Assembly (NCBI RefSeq): GCF_016862635.1
Contig: NZ_BONI01000014.1
Span: 1-64,000 of the forward strand
Origin: Catellatospora coxensis
GTDB taxonomy: Bacteria > Actinomycetota > Actinomycetes > Mycobacteriales > Micromonosporaceae
Direction of reading: 5' to 3'
DNA: 64,000 bases
Shown here: one piece after another, positions 16,404 to 25,245 of the stretch
How the letters are laid out: every line of letters begins with the position of its first letter
Position numbering within the stretch: position 1 is the first letter of the stretch
Notes under the pieces: model-generated
The model's database searches: none
The model's input: only the letters and a program-made list of their open reading frames with translations
Told to the model about the DNA's origin: nothing
Translations under genes and position numbers: made by a program

Positions 16404-17582
16404 GTGATCGAGACGGCGGTTGTGGGCGCGAACGCGCTGACGCGGCGATGGGTGGCCACGATCGAGTCCGGCGGCTCGTCGGCCGTCTCCGGGGCGGGAG
16501 TGTGGCCGCTGCTGGCCTACCTCGCCCCCGCGGCGGACGGCGACGGCCGCGAGGAGCTGACGGCAGCGGTCGGCATACCCGCGAGCGACGCCGCCGCAGG
16601 TGCGGCCGCCGTCGTCGAGCTGCTCCGGACGGCACCCGGGCTGCGAGCCGCGATCGGCGCGTGGGTGAGCCCCGACCTGAAGCTGCACACCGAGTGGCGG
16701 GCCAGCCTGCCGCCGGGCGCGGTGGGTGTGGCCGCCGAGCAGGCGGTGCTGGACGCCTGGGTACGCGAGCAGAGCGACGGCCTGCTCGACCGGATGCCGG
16801 TGCGGGTCGACCCCGAGACGCTGCTCGTCCTGGCGTCGGCGCTCGTCGCCAGGACTCGCTGGACGCAGCCGTTCACCGACGGGATGCTCGGCGCCGCCGA
16901 AGGCCCGTGGGCGGGGCAGCGCCTGGCCGGGCTCCGCCGGACCACCACCGACTGCGACCGGCTCGCGGTGTACGAGACCCCGGCCGGACCGGTCACCGTG
17001 CTGACCGTCGAGGGCGACAACGGCATCGACGTCGACCTGGCCATCGGGCTGCCCGACGCACCGGCCGCCGCGGTGCTGACCGCGGCCGTCGACGCCCCGG
17101 TGGCGGAGCCGTCGCGTCGCGGATCGCAGTTCGGTGAGGGCGACACGGCACCGGGTGTCACGGTGGGCTTCGGGTCGGGGCACGACGAAACGCCCCGGCT
17201 GCTGGCCGCGCTGCCCCGGTTCACGGTGACGTCGTCGCACGACCTGCTCGCCCACGCCGACGTGTTCGGACTGCGTACCGTGTCGGATCTGCGCGCGCAG
17301 CGGCTGCCCGGGGTCAGTGACTTCCCACTCGGTGTCGGCGCGGCGGCGCAGGACCTCACCGCGTCGTTCACCGCCGACGGCTTCGAGGCGGCGGTGGTGA
17401 CCGCATTCGCGCTGCGGGCCGGCAGCGCCCCGCCGTCGAAGCGTCCACTGCAGGTGCGGGTGCTGCTCGACCGGCCGTTCGCCTTCGTCGCCCGGCACCG
17501 CCCGTCCGGCCTGGTGCTCGTCGCCGGCTGGGTCGCCCAGGGCGAGCAGCAGTCCGGCCCCGGCCCCGGCTTCGCCGGTTAG
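16404..17582 (+). CDS. Serpin-like protein
   Basis: A 392-residue protein with serpin-fold sequence: NALTRRWVATI at the start, LPRFTVTSSHDL then VFGL in the middle, a hinge-like segment TADGFEAAVVTAFAL replacing the usual E-x-G-T-E-A-A-A-A-T, and the C-terminal DRPFAFVARHRPSGLVLVAGWV (strand s4B/s5B). No signal peptide is present, so it is probably cytoplasmic. The hinge keeps small residues, so inhibition is possible, but the reactive-centre loop target is unreadable. Start GTG 16404. Its stop codon lies at the first base of a strong hairpin. It is isolated from obvious proteases; the nearest unusual proteases are the CHAT/subtilisin pair about 29 kb away. Confidence 0.75.
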   Translation: MIETAVVGANALTRRWVATIESGGSSAVSGAGVWPLLAYLAPAADGDGREELTAAVGIPASDAAAGAAAVVELLRTAPGLRAAIGAWVSPDLKLHTEWRASLPPGAVGVAAEQAVLDAWVREQSDGLLDRMPVRVDPETLLVLASALVARTRWTQPFTDGMLGAAEGPWAGQRLAGLRRTTTDCDRLAVYETPAGPVTVLTVEGDNGIDVDLAIGLPDAPAAAVLTAAVDAPVAEPSRRGSQFGEGDTAPGVTVGFGSGHDETPRLLAALPRFTVTSSHDLLAHADVFGLRTVSDLRAQRLPGVSDFPLGVGAAAQDLTASFTADGFEAAVVTAFALRAGSAPPSKRPLQVRVLLDRPFAFVARHRPSGLVLVAGWVAQGEQQSGPGPGFAG

Positions 17583-17628
17583 GAAGGGCACCTTCCACAA
17601 CGCACAGCGTGGTGAAGGTGCCCTTCCT
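17581..17628 (+). terminator. Terminator of the serpin-like gene
   Basis: A perfect 15-bp inverted repeat (17581-17595 and 17614-17628) starting within the TAG stop codon, followed by a T-rich run TTTCTT. This is a good intrinsic terminator. The purine/pyrimidine-rich arm style (AGGAAGGGCACCTTC) is, from general knowledge, common in Micromonospora-group intergenic regions. Confidence 0.8.
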
Positions 17629-17677
17629 TTCTTCGGGTCGGGGCTGGTCAGGGTGGTGGGGGCGGGATACTGGAGGG

Positions 17678-18586
17678 GTGCGGCAGGCGGCGGTCTGGAA
17701 GATCGGGATCGGGTCGGTGCTCGTCGCGGCGTCGTGGCTGCAGGTGGTGGTGCCCGGGTGGGTGTTCGCGCCGCCGCAGCAGGGGATCTTCGGGCTGCCT
17801 GTGCTGCCGGTGGTCGTGCTCGGGCTGAGTTCGGCGCTGTTCGCGGTGGGGGCGATCCTCGCCGGTGAGGGGATCTGCGGGGCGTTCGGTGGGACGTCGC
17901 TGTGGGATCTGGTGGTGCGGGATTCGCTGATGGCGCTGCGGCTGCTTGCGTGCGGGGTGGCGGCGGGGCTCGTGCTGGAGATCGTGGCGCAGTGGTCGGG
18001 GCGGCTGTGGTACTACCCGTGGTGGACGACGTGGTTCTACCTGCTGGTGCTGCTGCCCGGCTTCGCGCTGTACTGGGTGTTCATCGTGGAGAGTTACCTG
18101 GCGGTCAAGGCGGTGCTCGACGCGGTCTTGCGGCGGCGGCCGGCGCCGCGACCCGTGCGGCCGTGGCCCGTCGGCGCGGTCGCGCTCGCCGTCTTCGCGG
18201 CGCTGTCGATCAGCTGGTACGCCCGGCGCGGCTTCGTGTTCGACGTGACGGGTCCGAGTCCGGCCGCGCCGCCGTTCGGGTACACGGTGCTGGCGTTCAC
18301 CGGGGTGGCGCTGCTCAGCGGGGCGCTGGTGTCGGCGGCCGCGGGCCGCTACTGGGTGCCGTTCGCGGCGATCCTGCTCGCGGCGGCGGTCGTGTCGGTG
18401 CTGTTCGAGGTGCCCAACGCCGTGCACTGGCACTGGGCGTACGCCCACTTTCCCGGCCCGGTGCTGCCCGACGGCCTGCCGCCGGCCGTGTTCCTGTCCT
18501 GGCCGATGCAGTACGTGGTGTTCCTGGCGGTGCCGAGCCTGTTCGTGCCGCGCCTGGCGGCGGTGTTCTGGCAGCCGCCGGGGTGA
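17678..18586 (+). CDS. Multi-pass membrane protein of unknown function
   Basis: A 302-residue protein with about seven to eight hydrophobic segments (near 10-28, 40-62, 88-108, 120-145, 170-185, 205-225, 232-250 and 270-290). An aromatic-rich loop (SGRLWYYPWWTTWFY) lies before the fourth. I recognise no family. GTG 17678 was chosen, with AGGGG just upstream, because the open frame before it runs through the serpin terminator hairpin. It is convergent with the LacI regulator; the stops are 2 bp apart, so no separate terminator fits between them. Confidence 0.7.
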   Translation: MRQAAVWKIGIGSVLVAASWLQVVVPGWVFAPPQQGIFGLPVLPVVVLGLSSALFAVGAILAGEGICGAFGGTSLWDLVVRDSLMALRLLACGVAAGLVLEIVAQWSGRLWYYPWWTTWFYLLVLLPGFALYWVFIVESYLAVKAVLDAVLRRRPAPRPVRPWPVGAVALAVFAALSISWYARRGFVFDVTGPSPAAPPFGYTVLAFTGVALLSGALVSAAAGRYWVPFAAILLAAAVVSVLFEVPNAVHWHWAYAHFPGPVLPDGLPPAVFLSWPMQYVVFLAVPSLFVPRLAAVFWQPPG

Positions 18587-18587
18587 G

Positions 18588-19619
18588 TCAGCGGGTCCGG
18601 CGCCGCGGGGCGGCGGTCGACTGGCGCACGACCAGCTGCGGCTGGAACACGACGTGCCGGTGGCCGTGCGCGGCGTCGGTGTCGGCCTCCTCCAGCAGCA
18701 GCTGCGCGGCGGTGCGGCCGAGCTGCTCGCGCGGCTGGCCCACGGACGTCAGCGGCACCGCGGCCGCGGCGGCGAAGTCGATGTCGTCGTAGCCGACCAG
18801 GGAGATGTCCTCGGGCACCCGCAGCCCGCCGATGGTCAGCCCTTGCAGCACCCCGAGCGCGAGCAGGTCGTTGGCGCAGAAGATCGCGGTGGGCCGCCTG
18901 GCCTGCGGCAGGGCGCAGATGTCCTCGGCGGCCTGCCGCCCGGCGGTCACCGAGAGCGCCTTCGTCTCGACGACCTCCAGTTCGATGCCGCCGCCGTGTT
19001 CGGTGAGCGCGGCGGCGGCTCCGGCGTGCCGGTCGGCGACCTGGGCGATGCTGGCCGGGCCGCCGACGAACGCGATGTGCCGGTGGCCGAGTTCGGCCAG
19101 GTGGGTGGCGGCCAGGCGGCCGCCGAGCACGTCGTCGACGGCGACGGAGCAGCGGTTGAGCTGGCCGGAGCCGCGGTCGACGAGCACGACGGGGATGCCG
19201 CGGTCGACGAGGCGTTCGAGGCGCTCGTGGCGGCCGTTCTCGACGGGGGTGATCAGCAGGCCGCGGACCCGCTGCTCTTCGAGGGTGGCCAGGTGGCGGC
19301 CCTCGCGGGCGGGGTCCTGGCCGCTGTTGCAGACGACGAGCATGCCGCCGGCGGCTTCGACGACGGCTTCGGCGCCCTGCACGACGTCGGTGAAGAACGG
19401 GTTGGACACGTCCAGCACCACGATCGCGACGGTGCGGCTGCTGCCGGCGCGCAGGTGGCGGGCGGAGTCGTTGCGTACGTAGCCGAGCTCGTCGATGGCG
19501 TCGAGGACCCGTCTGCGGGTGGCGGGGGCGACGCTGTCGGGGCGGTTGAGCACGTTGCTGACGGTGCCCAGGGACACCCCCGCGCGCCGCGCCACCTCCT
19601 TGATGCCGGTCACCGCCAT
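18588..19619 (-). CDS. LacI-family regulator of the rhamnose/lactate regulon
   Basis: A 343-residue LacI/GalR regulator. The N-terminal HTH is EVARRAGVSLGTVSNVLNRPDSVA with hinge helix following; the rest is a periplasmic-binding-protein-like sugar sensor domain. It is the last gene of the minus-strand operon lutA-lutB-lutC-lacI (7 nt after lutC) and sits across from the rhamnose genes. The palindrome TGAAACGTTTCA (22675-22686) in the shared promoter region fits its DNA-binding class. By context it should repress the rhamnose operon, and probably its own operon, until rhamnose or a metabolite binds. Confidence 0.88.
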   Translation of the reverse strand: MAVTGIKEVARRAGVSLGTVSNVLNRPDSVAPATRRRVLDAIDELGYVRNDSARHLRAGSSRTVAIVVLDVSNPFFTDVVQGAEAVVEAAGGMLVVCNSGQDPAREGRHLATLEEQRVRGLLITPVENGRHERLERLVDRGIPVVLVDRGSGQLNRCSVAVDDVLGGRLAATHLAELGHRHIAFVGGPASIAQVADRHAGAAAALTEHGGGIELEVVETKALSVTAGRQAAEDICALPQARRPTAIFCANDLLALGVLQGLTIGGLRVPEDISLVGYDDIDFAAAAAVPLTSVGQPREQLGRTAAQLLLEEADTDAAHGHRHVVFQPQLVVRQSTAAPRRRTR

Positions 19620-19626
19620 CGCTCCC

Positions 19627-20268
19627 TCATCCTCTGCTTCCGGTGGACACTATCGGACCGGCGGGCACGCCCCCGTCGACGATGACCACGATGAGCGTGC
19701 GCGGGCCGTGCACGCCTTCGACGCGGTCGAGTTCGATGTCGCTGGTCGCCGACGGGCCGCTGATCAGCGTCAGGGGACGCGACGGGTCGAGGCGGCGCAG
19801 CAGTTCGGGGACGGTCTGCACGACCTGCTCGGCGTGGATGACGCAGACGTGCCGGTCGGGGATGAGCGTCAGCGCCCGCCTGCCCTGGCCTGCTCCGGCG
19901 TCGAGGACGATGGTGCCGGTGTCGGCGCAGGCCGCCGCGCAGCCGGTGAGGACCGCGTCGACGCCGTCCAGGTCGGCGTGGCTGAGCGTGGGCCGGTCGG
20001 GGACCGCGCCCGGCACGGTGAGCGGCTCCGGCACGGCGACCCGCCAGCCCCGGGTCAGCTCGGCGAGTGTGGCGGCGAGTTCGTCAGGGGTGCACCGGTG
20101 CACGGCGGCCCGGTAGTCGTGCAGGCGGTCGGCGAGCAGGTCCAGCAGTTCGGGTGCGCCGGTGGCGTACGCGCCGGTGGTGGCGTAGTCGCGGGGGATC
20201 GGTACGGCCGCCGGGGTGGGGCCGTTCGCGGTGCGGATGCGGTTCAGGATCTCGTCGCGGGCGCTCAT
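19627..20268 (-). CDS. lutC: LutC-like lactate utilisation protein (LUD domain)
   Basis: A 213-residue LUD-domain protein, the third component of the LutABC L-lactate oxidation complex. The domain covers most of the sequence, with typical TLSHADLDGVDAVLTGCAAACADTGTIVLD and a C-terminal GPSATSDIELDRVEGVHGPRTL motif. ATG 20268 overlaps the lutB stop. LutABC oxidises L-lactate to pyruvate using iron-sulfur clusters. Here it would handle lactate formed from L-lactaldehyde during rhamnose breakdown. Confidence 0.9.
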   Translation of the reverse strand: MSARDEILNRIRTANGPTPAAVPIPRDYATTGAYATGAPELLDLLADRLHDYRAAVHRCTPDELAATLAELTRGWRVAVPEPLTVPGAVPDRPTLSHADLDGVDAVLTGCAAACADTGTIVLDAGAGQGRRALTLIPDRHVCVIHAEQVVQTVPELLRRLDPSRPLTLISGPSATSDIELDRVEGVHGPRTLIVVIVDGGVPAGPIVSTGSRG

Positions 20269-21737
20269 CGCGTGCCGTCCCCGGGACGGGTCCGCCACCA
20301 CTGCCGGAACGTCTGCGCGGGCGGGGCGGGCAGGTCCCGGGCGGCGGTCCAGGCCGACAGCGGCGGCGGCAGGCGGCGGATGCGGCCGGAGCGCCCGAGC
20401 AGCCGCCCGAGCCGCAGCAGCCGCTCGGCGAACCGGAACCGGCGCGGCGCGGCCATGGCCCAGGCGGCCACGGCCATGGCGAGCCCCTCGGCCGACGGCA
20501 GCAGCCCGCGTTCGCGCGCTTCGACATGCTCACCGCGCAGGTGGACGAGGATCGAGGGAATGTCGATGCGTACGGGGCAGACGTCGTAGCACGCGCCGCA
20601 CAGGCTGGACGCGTACGGCAGCGAGGCGTTGTCCTCGATGCCGGTCAGCTGCGGGGACAGGATCGCGCCGATCGGTCCGGGGTAGACGCTGCCGTAGGCG
20701 TGCCCGCCGGTGCGTTCGTAGACCGGGCACACGTTCAGGCAGGCCGAGCAGCGGATGCAGTGCAGGGCGCTGCGCCCGGCGGAGTCGGCGAGCACCGCGG
20801 TGCGCCCGTTGTCGAGCAGTACGAGATGGAACTCCTGCGGGCCGTCGCCGGCGGTGACACCGGTCCACGTCGAGGTGTAGGGGTTCATCCGCTCGCCGGT
20901 CGACGAGCGGGGCAGCAGCTGCAGGAACACCTCCAGGTCGGTCCAGGTGGGCACGACCTTCTCGATGCCCATGACGGTGATGAGCGTGTCGGGCAGGGTG
21001 AGGCACATGCGGCCGTTGCCCTCGGACTCGACGACGGTGACGGTGCCGGTCTCGGCGACGGCGAAGTTCGCCCCGGAGACCGCGACCTTGGCGGTGAGGA
21101 ACTTGGCGCGCAGGTGGGCGCGGGCGGCCATGGCCAGGCGGCGGGGCTCGTCGGTCAGGTCGGGGTCGACGCCGGGCATGTGCCGCAGGAAGATGTCGCG
21201 GATCTCGGTGCGGTTGCGGTGGATGGCCGGGACCAGGATGTGGCTGGGTTTGTCGTGTCCGAGCTGGACGATGAGTTCGGCCAGGTCGGTCTCGACGGCG
21301 GTGATGCCGGCCGCTGCCAGGGCTTCGTTGAGGCCGATCTCCTGCGTCGCCATCGACTTGACCTTGACGACCTCGGTGGCGCCGGTGGCGCGGACCAGGT
21401 CGGTGACGATCCGGTTGGCTTCGACGGCGTCGCGGGCCCAGTGCACGTGCCCGCCGCGGGCGGTGACGGCGGCCTCCAGCGAGAGCAGGTGTTCGTCGAG
21501 GCGGGCCATGGTCGCGGCCTTGATCGCCTCTCCGGCCTGGCGCAGCTGCTCCCAGTCGGCGAGCTCGGCGACGGCGCGGGCGCGTTTGCCGCGGATGGTG
21601 GCGGTGGCGTGGCCGAGATTGCGGCGCAGCTGCCGGTCGGCGAGGGCCTTGTGGGCGGCGGCGGGGAACGGCTCATCGCCGCGCAGCTGCCCGACGCCGC
21701 GCGGGGCGTGCGGCATACCCAGGAAGGTGCTGGTCAT
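20265..21737 (-). CDS. lutB: LutB-like iron-sulfur lactate utilisation protein
   Basis: A 490-residue protein with an N-terminal LUD domain (about 60-300) and a C-terminal ferredoxin-like region carrying two 4Fe-4S motifs, CIRCSACLNVCPVYE and CGACYDVCPV (about 345-420). This is the standard LutB arrangement and length. ATG 21737 overlaps the lutA stop; the longer open frame upstream lies within lutA. It acts with LutA and LutC in cytoplasmic L-lactate oxidation. Confidence 0.92.
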   Translation of the reverse strand: MTSTFLGMPHAPRGVGQLRGDEPFPAAAHKALADRQLRRNLGHATATIRGKRARAVAELADWEQLRQAGEAIKAATMARLDEHLLSLEAAVTARGGHVHWARDAVEANRIVTDLVRATGATEVVKVKSMATQEIGLNEALAAAGITAVETDLAELIVQLGHDKPSHILVPAIHRNRTEIRDIFLRHMPGVDPDLTDEPRRLAMAARAHLRAKFLTAKVAVSGANFAVAETGTVTVVESEGNGRMCLTLPDTLITVMGIEKVVPTWTDLEVFLQLLPRSSTGERMNPYTSTWTGVTAGDGPQEFHLVLLDNGRTAVLADSAGRSALHCIRCSACLNVCPVYERTGGHAYGSVYPGPIGAILSPQLTGIEDNASLPYASSLCGACYDVCPVRIDIPSILVHLRGEHVEARERGLLPSAEGLAMAVAAWAMAAPRRFRFAERLLRLGRLLGRSGRIRRLPPPLSAWTAARDLPAPPAQTFRQWWRTRPGDGTR

Positions 21738-22474
21738 GGCCTGCTCCTGTCGGTGGCGGCGAGGATCTCGGCCAGGTGCAGCGGGCGGACGCCGGACTCC
21801 AGCCGGGACAGGCCGCCGCCGATGTGCATCAGGCACGAGGCGTCGCCCGCGGTGACGACGGCCGCGCCGGTGGCCAGGATGTGGCCGGTCTTGTCGGCGA
21901 GCATGGCGGCGGAGGTGTCGGCGTTCTTGAGGGCGAAGGTGCCGCCGAAGCCGCAGCACTGCTCGGCGGCGGGCAGCTCGACCAGGTCGATGCCGCGTAC
22001 GGCGCGCAGCAGGCGCAGCGGTTTGTCGCCCACGCGCAGCATCCGCAGGCTGTGGCAGGTGGGGTGGTAGGTGACCCGGTGCGGGAAGTGCGCGCCGACG
22101 TCCTCGACGCCGAGCACGTCGATCAGGAACTCCGACAGCTCCCAGGTCCGGGTGGCCAGCTGCGCGGCGCGGGCGGCGAGGCGCTGGTCGCCGGCGTCGC
22201 GGGCGATGGCGGTGTGCTGGTGGCGGACGGAGCCGACGCACGAGCCGGACGGGGCCACGATCGCGTCGTAGGCCTCGAACACGTCGGTGTGGTGGCGTAC
22301 CAGGTTACGGGCCTGGCGGCGGTAGCCGGTGTTGATGTGCATCTGCCCGCAGCAGGTCTGCGCGGCGGGGAAGGCGACGTCGTGGCCGAGCCGTTCCAGC
22401 AGGGTCACGGTGGCCCGGGCCGCGTGCGGGAACATCGCGTCGGCGAGGCAGGTCGCGAACAGCGCTACGCGCAT
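21734..22474 (-). CDS. lutA: LutA-like CCG-domain protein of lactate utilisation
   Basis: A 246-residue protein with two cysteine-rich CCG domains: QTCCGQMH (about residues 36-43) and EQCCGFGG (about 160-167), which bind a cubane or heterodisulfide-reductase-like cluster. The length matches LutA/GlcF-type small subunits. ATG 22474 was chosen because the sequence begins MRVALFATCLAD as in relatives; the upstream open frame is promoter DNA. First gene of lutABC-lacI, divergent from the rhamnose operon by 240 bp. Confidence 0.92.
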   Translation of the reverse strand: MRVALFATCLADAMFPHAARATVTLLERLGHDVAFPAAQTCCGQMHINTGYRRQARNLVRHHTDVFEAYDAIVAPSGSCVGSVRHQHTAIARDAGDQRLAARAAQLATRTWELSEFLIDVLGVEDVGAHFPHRVTYHPTCHSLRMLRVGDKPLRLLRAVRGIDLVELPAAEQCCGFGGTFALKNADTSAAMLADKTGHILATGAAVVTAGDASCLMHIGGGLSRLESGVRPLHLAEILAATDRSRP

Positions 22475-22539
22475 GCGGGAACCTGCCGGGTCGTGACCGG
22501 AGTGTCGCGTCCGGACCGTCGCGGGACGGGCACGCGGTC

Positions 22540-22555
22540 GTTGAAATGAATCAAC
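22540..22555. promoter_or_regulatory. Weak palindrome near lutA
   Basis: GTTGA-N6-TCAAC, an imperfect dyad 66 bp upstream of the lutA start. It resembles a degenerate LacI-type half-site pair and could be the operator on the lut side of the divergent region. Support is symmetry and position only. Confidence 0.3.
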
Positions 22556-22628
22556 TTTCGAGCCTCCTCGGCGGAACAGCGCTCCGTGATCGATCGAAGG
22601 TAACAACTCGGTAACTGCGAAGAAACCC

Positions 22629-22686
22629 TTGACGTCTCGTCGGCCTGACTTCTAACGTCATCGTAACGGGCGCATGAAACGTTTCA
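22629..22686 (+). promoter_or_regulatory. Rhamnose operon promoter with LacI-type operator
   Basis: A -35 TTGACG at 22629-22634 and a -10-like TCTAAC/CTAACG around 22651-22657 (16-17 bp spacer) precede a perfect 12-bp palindrome TGAAACGTTTCA at 22675-22686. The palindrome has the central CG and A/T flanks of LacI-family operators and would lie about 10-20 bp after transcription start, where a repressor blocks elongation. The regulator at 18588-19619 is the natural candidate. Confidence 0.7.
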
Positions 22687-22714
22687 CAAGGTAGTGCTCC
22701 GAGAAGAGGTCCAC

Positions 22715-24214
22715 GTGCCGACACCACTGCTCGCGCTCGACGGCGTCAGCAAGTCCTTCGGGGCGGTCGCCGCGCTGCGGGACGTACGCCTGGAGCTGCA
22801 CGCCGGCGAGGCGCACGCGCTGGTCGGCGAGAACGGCGCGGGCAAGTCGACGCTGGTGAAGATCCTCGCCGGGGTGCACGCCCCGGACGCCGGAACCGTC
22901 ACCCTCGACGGGCGGCCGCTGCTGCTGTCCGGCCCGGCCGACGCCCGCGCCGCCGGGATCGCCGTCATCTACCAGGAGCCGACGCTGTTCGCCGACCTCA
23001 GCGTCGCCGAGAACATCTTCATGGGCCGCCAGCCGCTGCGCAGCCTGCGCCGCGTCGACTACGCCGCGATGCGCGAGCGCGCCGCCGAGCTGTTCGCCCG
23101 GCTCGGCGTACGCCTCGACCCGGATCGGCCAGCCCGTGGACTGTCCATCGCCGACCAGCAGCTCGTCGAGATCGCCAAGGCCATCTCCCTCGACGCGCGG
23201 GTCCTGGTCATGGACGAGCCGACCGCAGCCCTGTCCGGGATCGAGGTCGAGCGGCTGTTCGCCGTCGCCCGGTCGCTGCGCGACGCCGGCACCGCGGTGC
23301 TGTTCATCTCGCACCGCTTCGACGAGGTCTTCGCCCTGTGCCAGACCGTCACCGTCATGCGCGACGGCCGGTGGGTCTCCACCGACCCCGCCGGCACGCT
23401 GACCGTCGACGAGGTCGTACGCCGCATGGTCGGCCGCGAGGTGTCCGCCATGTACCCCAAGCAGGACACCGCCCCCGGCGAGCCCCGGCTGCAGGTGCGC
23501 GGCCTGACCCGGCACGGCGTGTTCGACGACGTCACGTTCACCGTGCACGCCGGGGAGATCGTCGCGCTCGCCGGGCTCGTCGGCGCGGGACGCAGCGAGG
23601 TCAGCCGGGCGATCTTCGGCGTGGACCGCCACGACGCGGGCGAGGTCCTGCTCGACGGCTCCCGCCTGCCCAACGGCGACACCGCCGCCGCGATCCGCGC
23701 CGGACTCGCCCTGGTCCCCGAGGACCGCCGCCAGCAGGGCCTGGTCATGGAACTGTCCGTGGAACGCAACACCAACCTGCCGCGCCGCTGGCGACTGTCC
23801 CGCGGCGGGCTGCTGTTCGGCGGTGACGAACGCCGTGCCGCCACGACATGGGCGCAACGGCTCCAGGTCAAGGCGGGCCGGCTCACCGACCCGGTGTCCA
23901 CCCTGTCCGGTGGCAACCAGCAGAAGGTCGTCCTGGCCAAGTGGCTGGCCACTGCGCCGAAGGTGCTGATCGTCGACGAACCCACCCGCGGCATCGACGT
24001 CGGCACCAAGGCCGAGGTGCACCGGCTGCTGTCGCAGCTGGCCGCCGACGGCGTCGCGGTGCTCATGGTGTCCAGCGAACTCCCGGAGGTGCTCGGTATG
24101 GCAGACCGCGTCCTGGTGATGCACGAGGGACGGCTGACCGCCGACATCCCCCGGGCCCGGGCCGACGAGCAGTCGGTCATGCTCGCCGCGACCGGGCAGG
24201 CGGCCGCCGCATGA
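22715..24214 (+). CDS. rhaT: Rhamnose ABC importer ATP-binding protein (two ATPase domains)
   Basis: A 499-residue sugar ABC ATPase of the RbsA/RhaT type with two ATPase domains. The N-terminal domain has Walker [10 protein letters not shown]; the C-terminal copy has the usual degenerate Walker [10 protein letters not shown] and an intact [15 protein letters not shown] signature. GTG 22715 is preceded by GAGAAGAGG with 5-nt spacing; the GTG at 22694, 7 codons earlier, has no such site. First gene of the rhamnose operon. The substrate is assigned from the downstream catabolic genes. Confidence 0.88.
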   Translation: MPTPLLALDGVSKSFGAVAALRDVRLELHAGEAHALVGENGAGKSTLVKILAGVHAPDAGTVTLDGRPLLLSGPADARAAGIAVIYQEPTLFADLSVAENIFMGRQPLRSLRRVDYAAMRERAAELFARLGVRLDPDRPARGLSIADQQLVEIAKAISLDARVLVMDEPTAALSGIEVERLFAVARSLRDAGTAVLFISHRFDEVFALCQTVTVMRDGRWVSTDPAGTLTVDEVVRRMVGREVSAMYPKQDTAPGEPRLQVRGLTRHGVFDDVTFTVHAGEIVALAGLVGAGRSEVSRAIFGVDRHDAGEVLLDGSRLPNGDTAAAIRAGLALVPEDRRQQGLVMELSVERNTNLPRRWRLSRGGLLFGGDERRAATTWAQRLQVKAGRLTDPVSTLSGGNQQKVVLAKWLATAPKVLIVDEPTRGIDVGTKAEVHRLLSQLAADGVAVLMVSSELPEVLGMADRVLVMHEGRLTADIPRARADEQSVMLAATGQAAAA

Positions 24215-25245
24215 CCGCCGTCGACACCGCCCCCGCCGAGACGGCCACCGGCGGCGGGGCCCGGCTGGCCCGGCGCGCCTTCGCCGTACGCGAACTCGGC
24301 ATCGCCCTGGCCCTGGTGCTGCTCGTGGTGACCACCACGGTCGTCAACCCGCGCTTCCTCAGCGCGCAGAACCTCAAGGACCTGCTGCTGGGCTCCACGA
24401 TCCTGGCGATCCTGGCCGTCGGGCAGGCCGTCGTCGTCATCACCCGCAACGTCGACCTGTCCATCGGCTCCATCCTGGGCCTGTCGGCGTTCGCGACCGG
24501 GGCGGTGTTCGTCGCCGTGCCCGGCCTGCCGATCCCGCTGATGCTGGTCATCGGCACGGCCCTCGGAGCGGTGCTCGGCGCGGTCAACGGCGGGCTGATC
24601 GCCGCGGCCCGGGTGCCGGCGCTGGTGGTCACCCTCGGCACGCTGTACATGTTCCGGGGCGTGGACTACATGTGGGCCACCGGACGGCAGATCAACGCCG
24701 CCGACATGCCCGCCGCGTTCCTGGGCATGGGCACCGCGACCGTGCTCGGCGTGCCGGTGCTCGCCCTGTTCGCCGCCGCGGTCCTGGTCGCCGTCGGCTA
24801 CGTGCTGCGCAACCACCGCAGCGGCCGCGAGCTGTACGCCATCGGCTCCGACCCGGCCGCGGCCCGGCTGTCCGGCATCCCCAGCGGCCGCCGCGTCTTC
24901 TACGCGTTCGTCACCAGCGGCGCGCTCGCGGGCCTGGCCGGGGTCCTGCACGCCGCCCGGTTCGGCACCCTGGACGCCAACGCCGGGCTGGGCACCGAAC
25001 TCAACGTCGTCGCCGCGGTCGTCGTCGGCGGCGTGGCGATCTTCGGCGGCAGCGGCTCGGTGTACGGCGCGGCGCTGGGCGCGGTCCTGCTGACCACGAT
25101 CCGGGCCGCCCTGCCGGTGCTCGGCATCAACCCGTTCTGGCAGGACGCCGCGGTCGGCGCGCTGATCCTCGCCGCGATCGGCCTCGACCGGGCGCTGTCG
25201 GCCCGCGTCGCGCGCAGCCTGCGAGAGAGGAAGGCCCATGTCTGA
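24211..25245 (+). CDS. rhaP: Rhamnose ABC importer permease 1
   Basis: A 344-residue BPD_transp_2 permease of the ribose/rhamnose import class, with about ten hydrophobic segments and the family motif [14 protein letters not shown] (about residues 82-95). ATG 24211 overlaps the ATPase stop. An N-terminal cytoplasmic extension of about 30 residues precedes the first segment. It forms the channel with the second permease. Confidence 0.87.
   Translation: MTAVDTAPAETATGGGARLARRAFAVRELGIALALVLLVVTTTVVNPRFLSAQNLKDLLLGSTILAILAVGQAVVVITRNVDLSIGSILGLSAFATGAVFVAVPGLPIPLMLVIGTALGAVLGAVNGGLIAAARVPALVVTLGTLYMFRGVDYMWATGRQINAADMPAAFLGMGTATVLGVPVLALFAAAVLVAVGYVLRNHRSGRELYAIGSDPAAARLSGIPSGRRVFYAFVTSGALAGLAGVLHAARFGTLDANAGLGTELNVVAAVVVGGVAIFGGSGSVYGAALGAVLLTTIRAALPVLGINPFWQDAAVGALILAAIGLDRALSARVARSLRERKAHV

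Noticed and set aside
22694-22714. GTG 22694 as the start of the rhamnose ABC ATPase
   Set aside because: It is only 8 bp from the operator palindrome and lacks a ribosome site, whereas GTG 22715 has GAGAAGAGG at the right distance.
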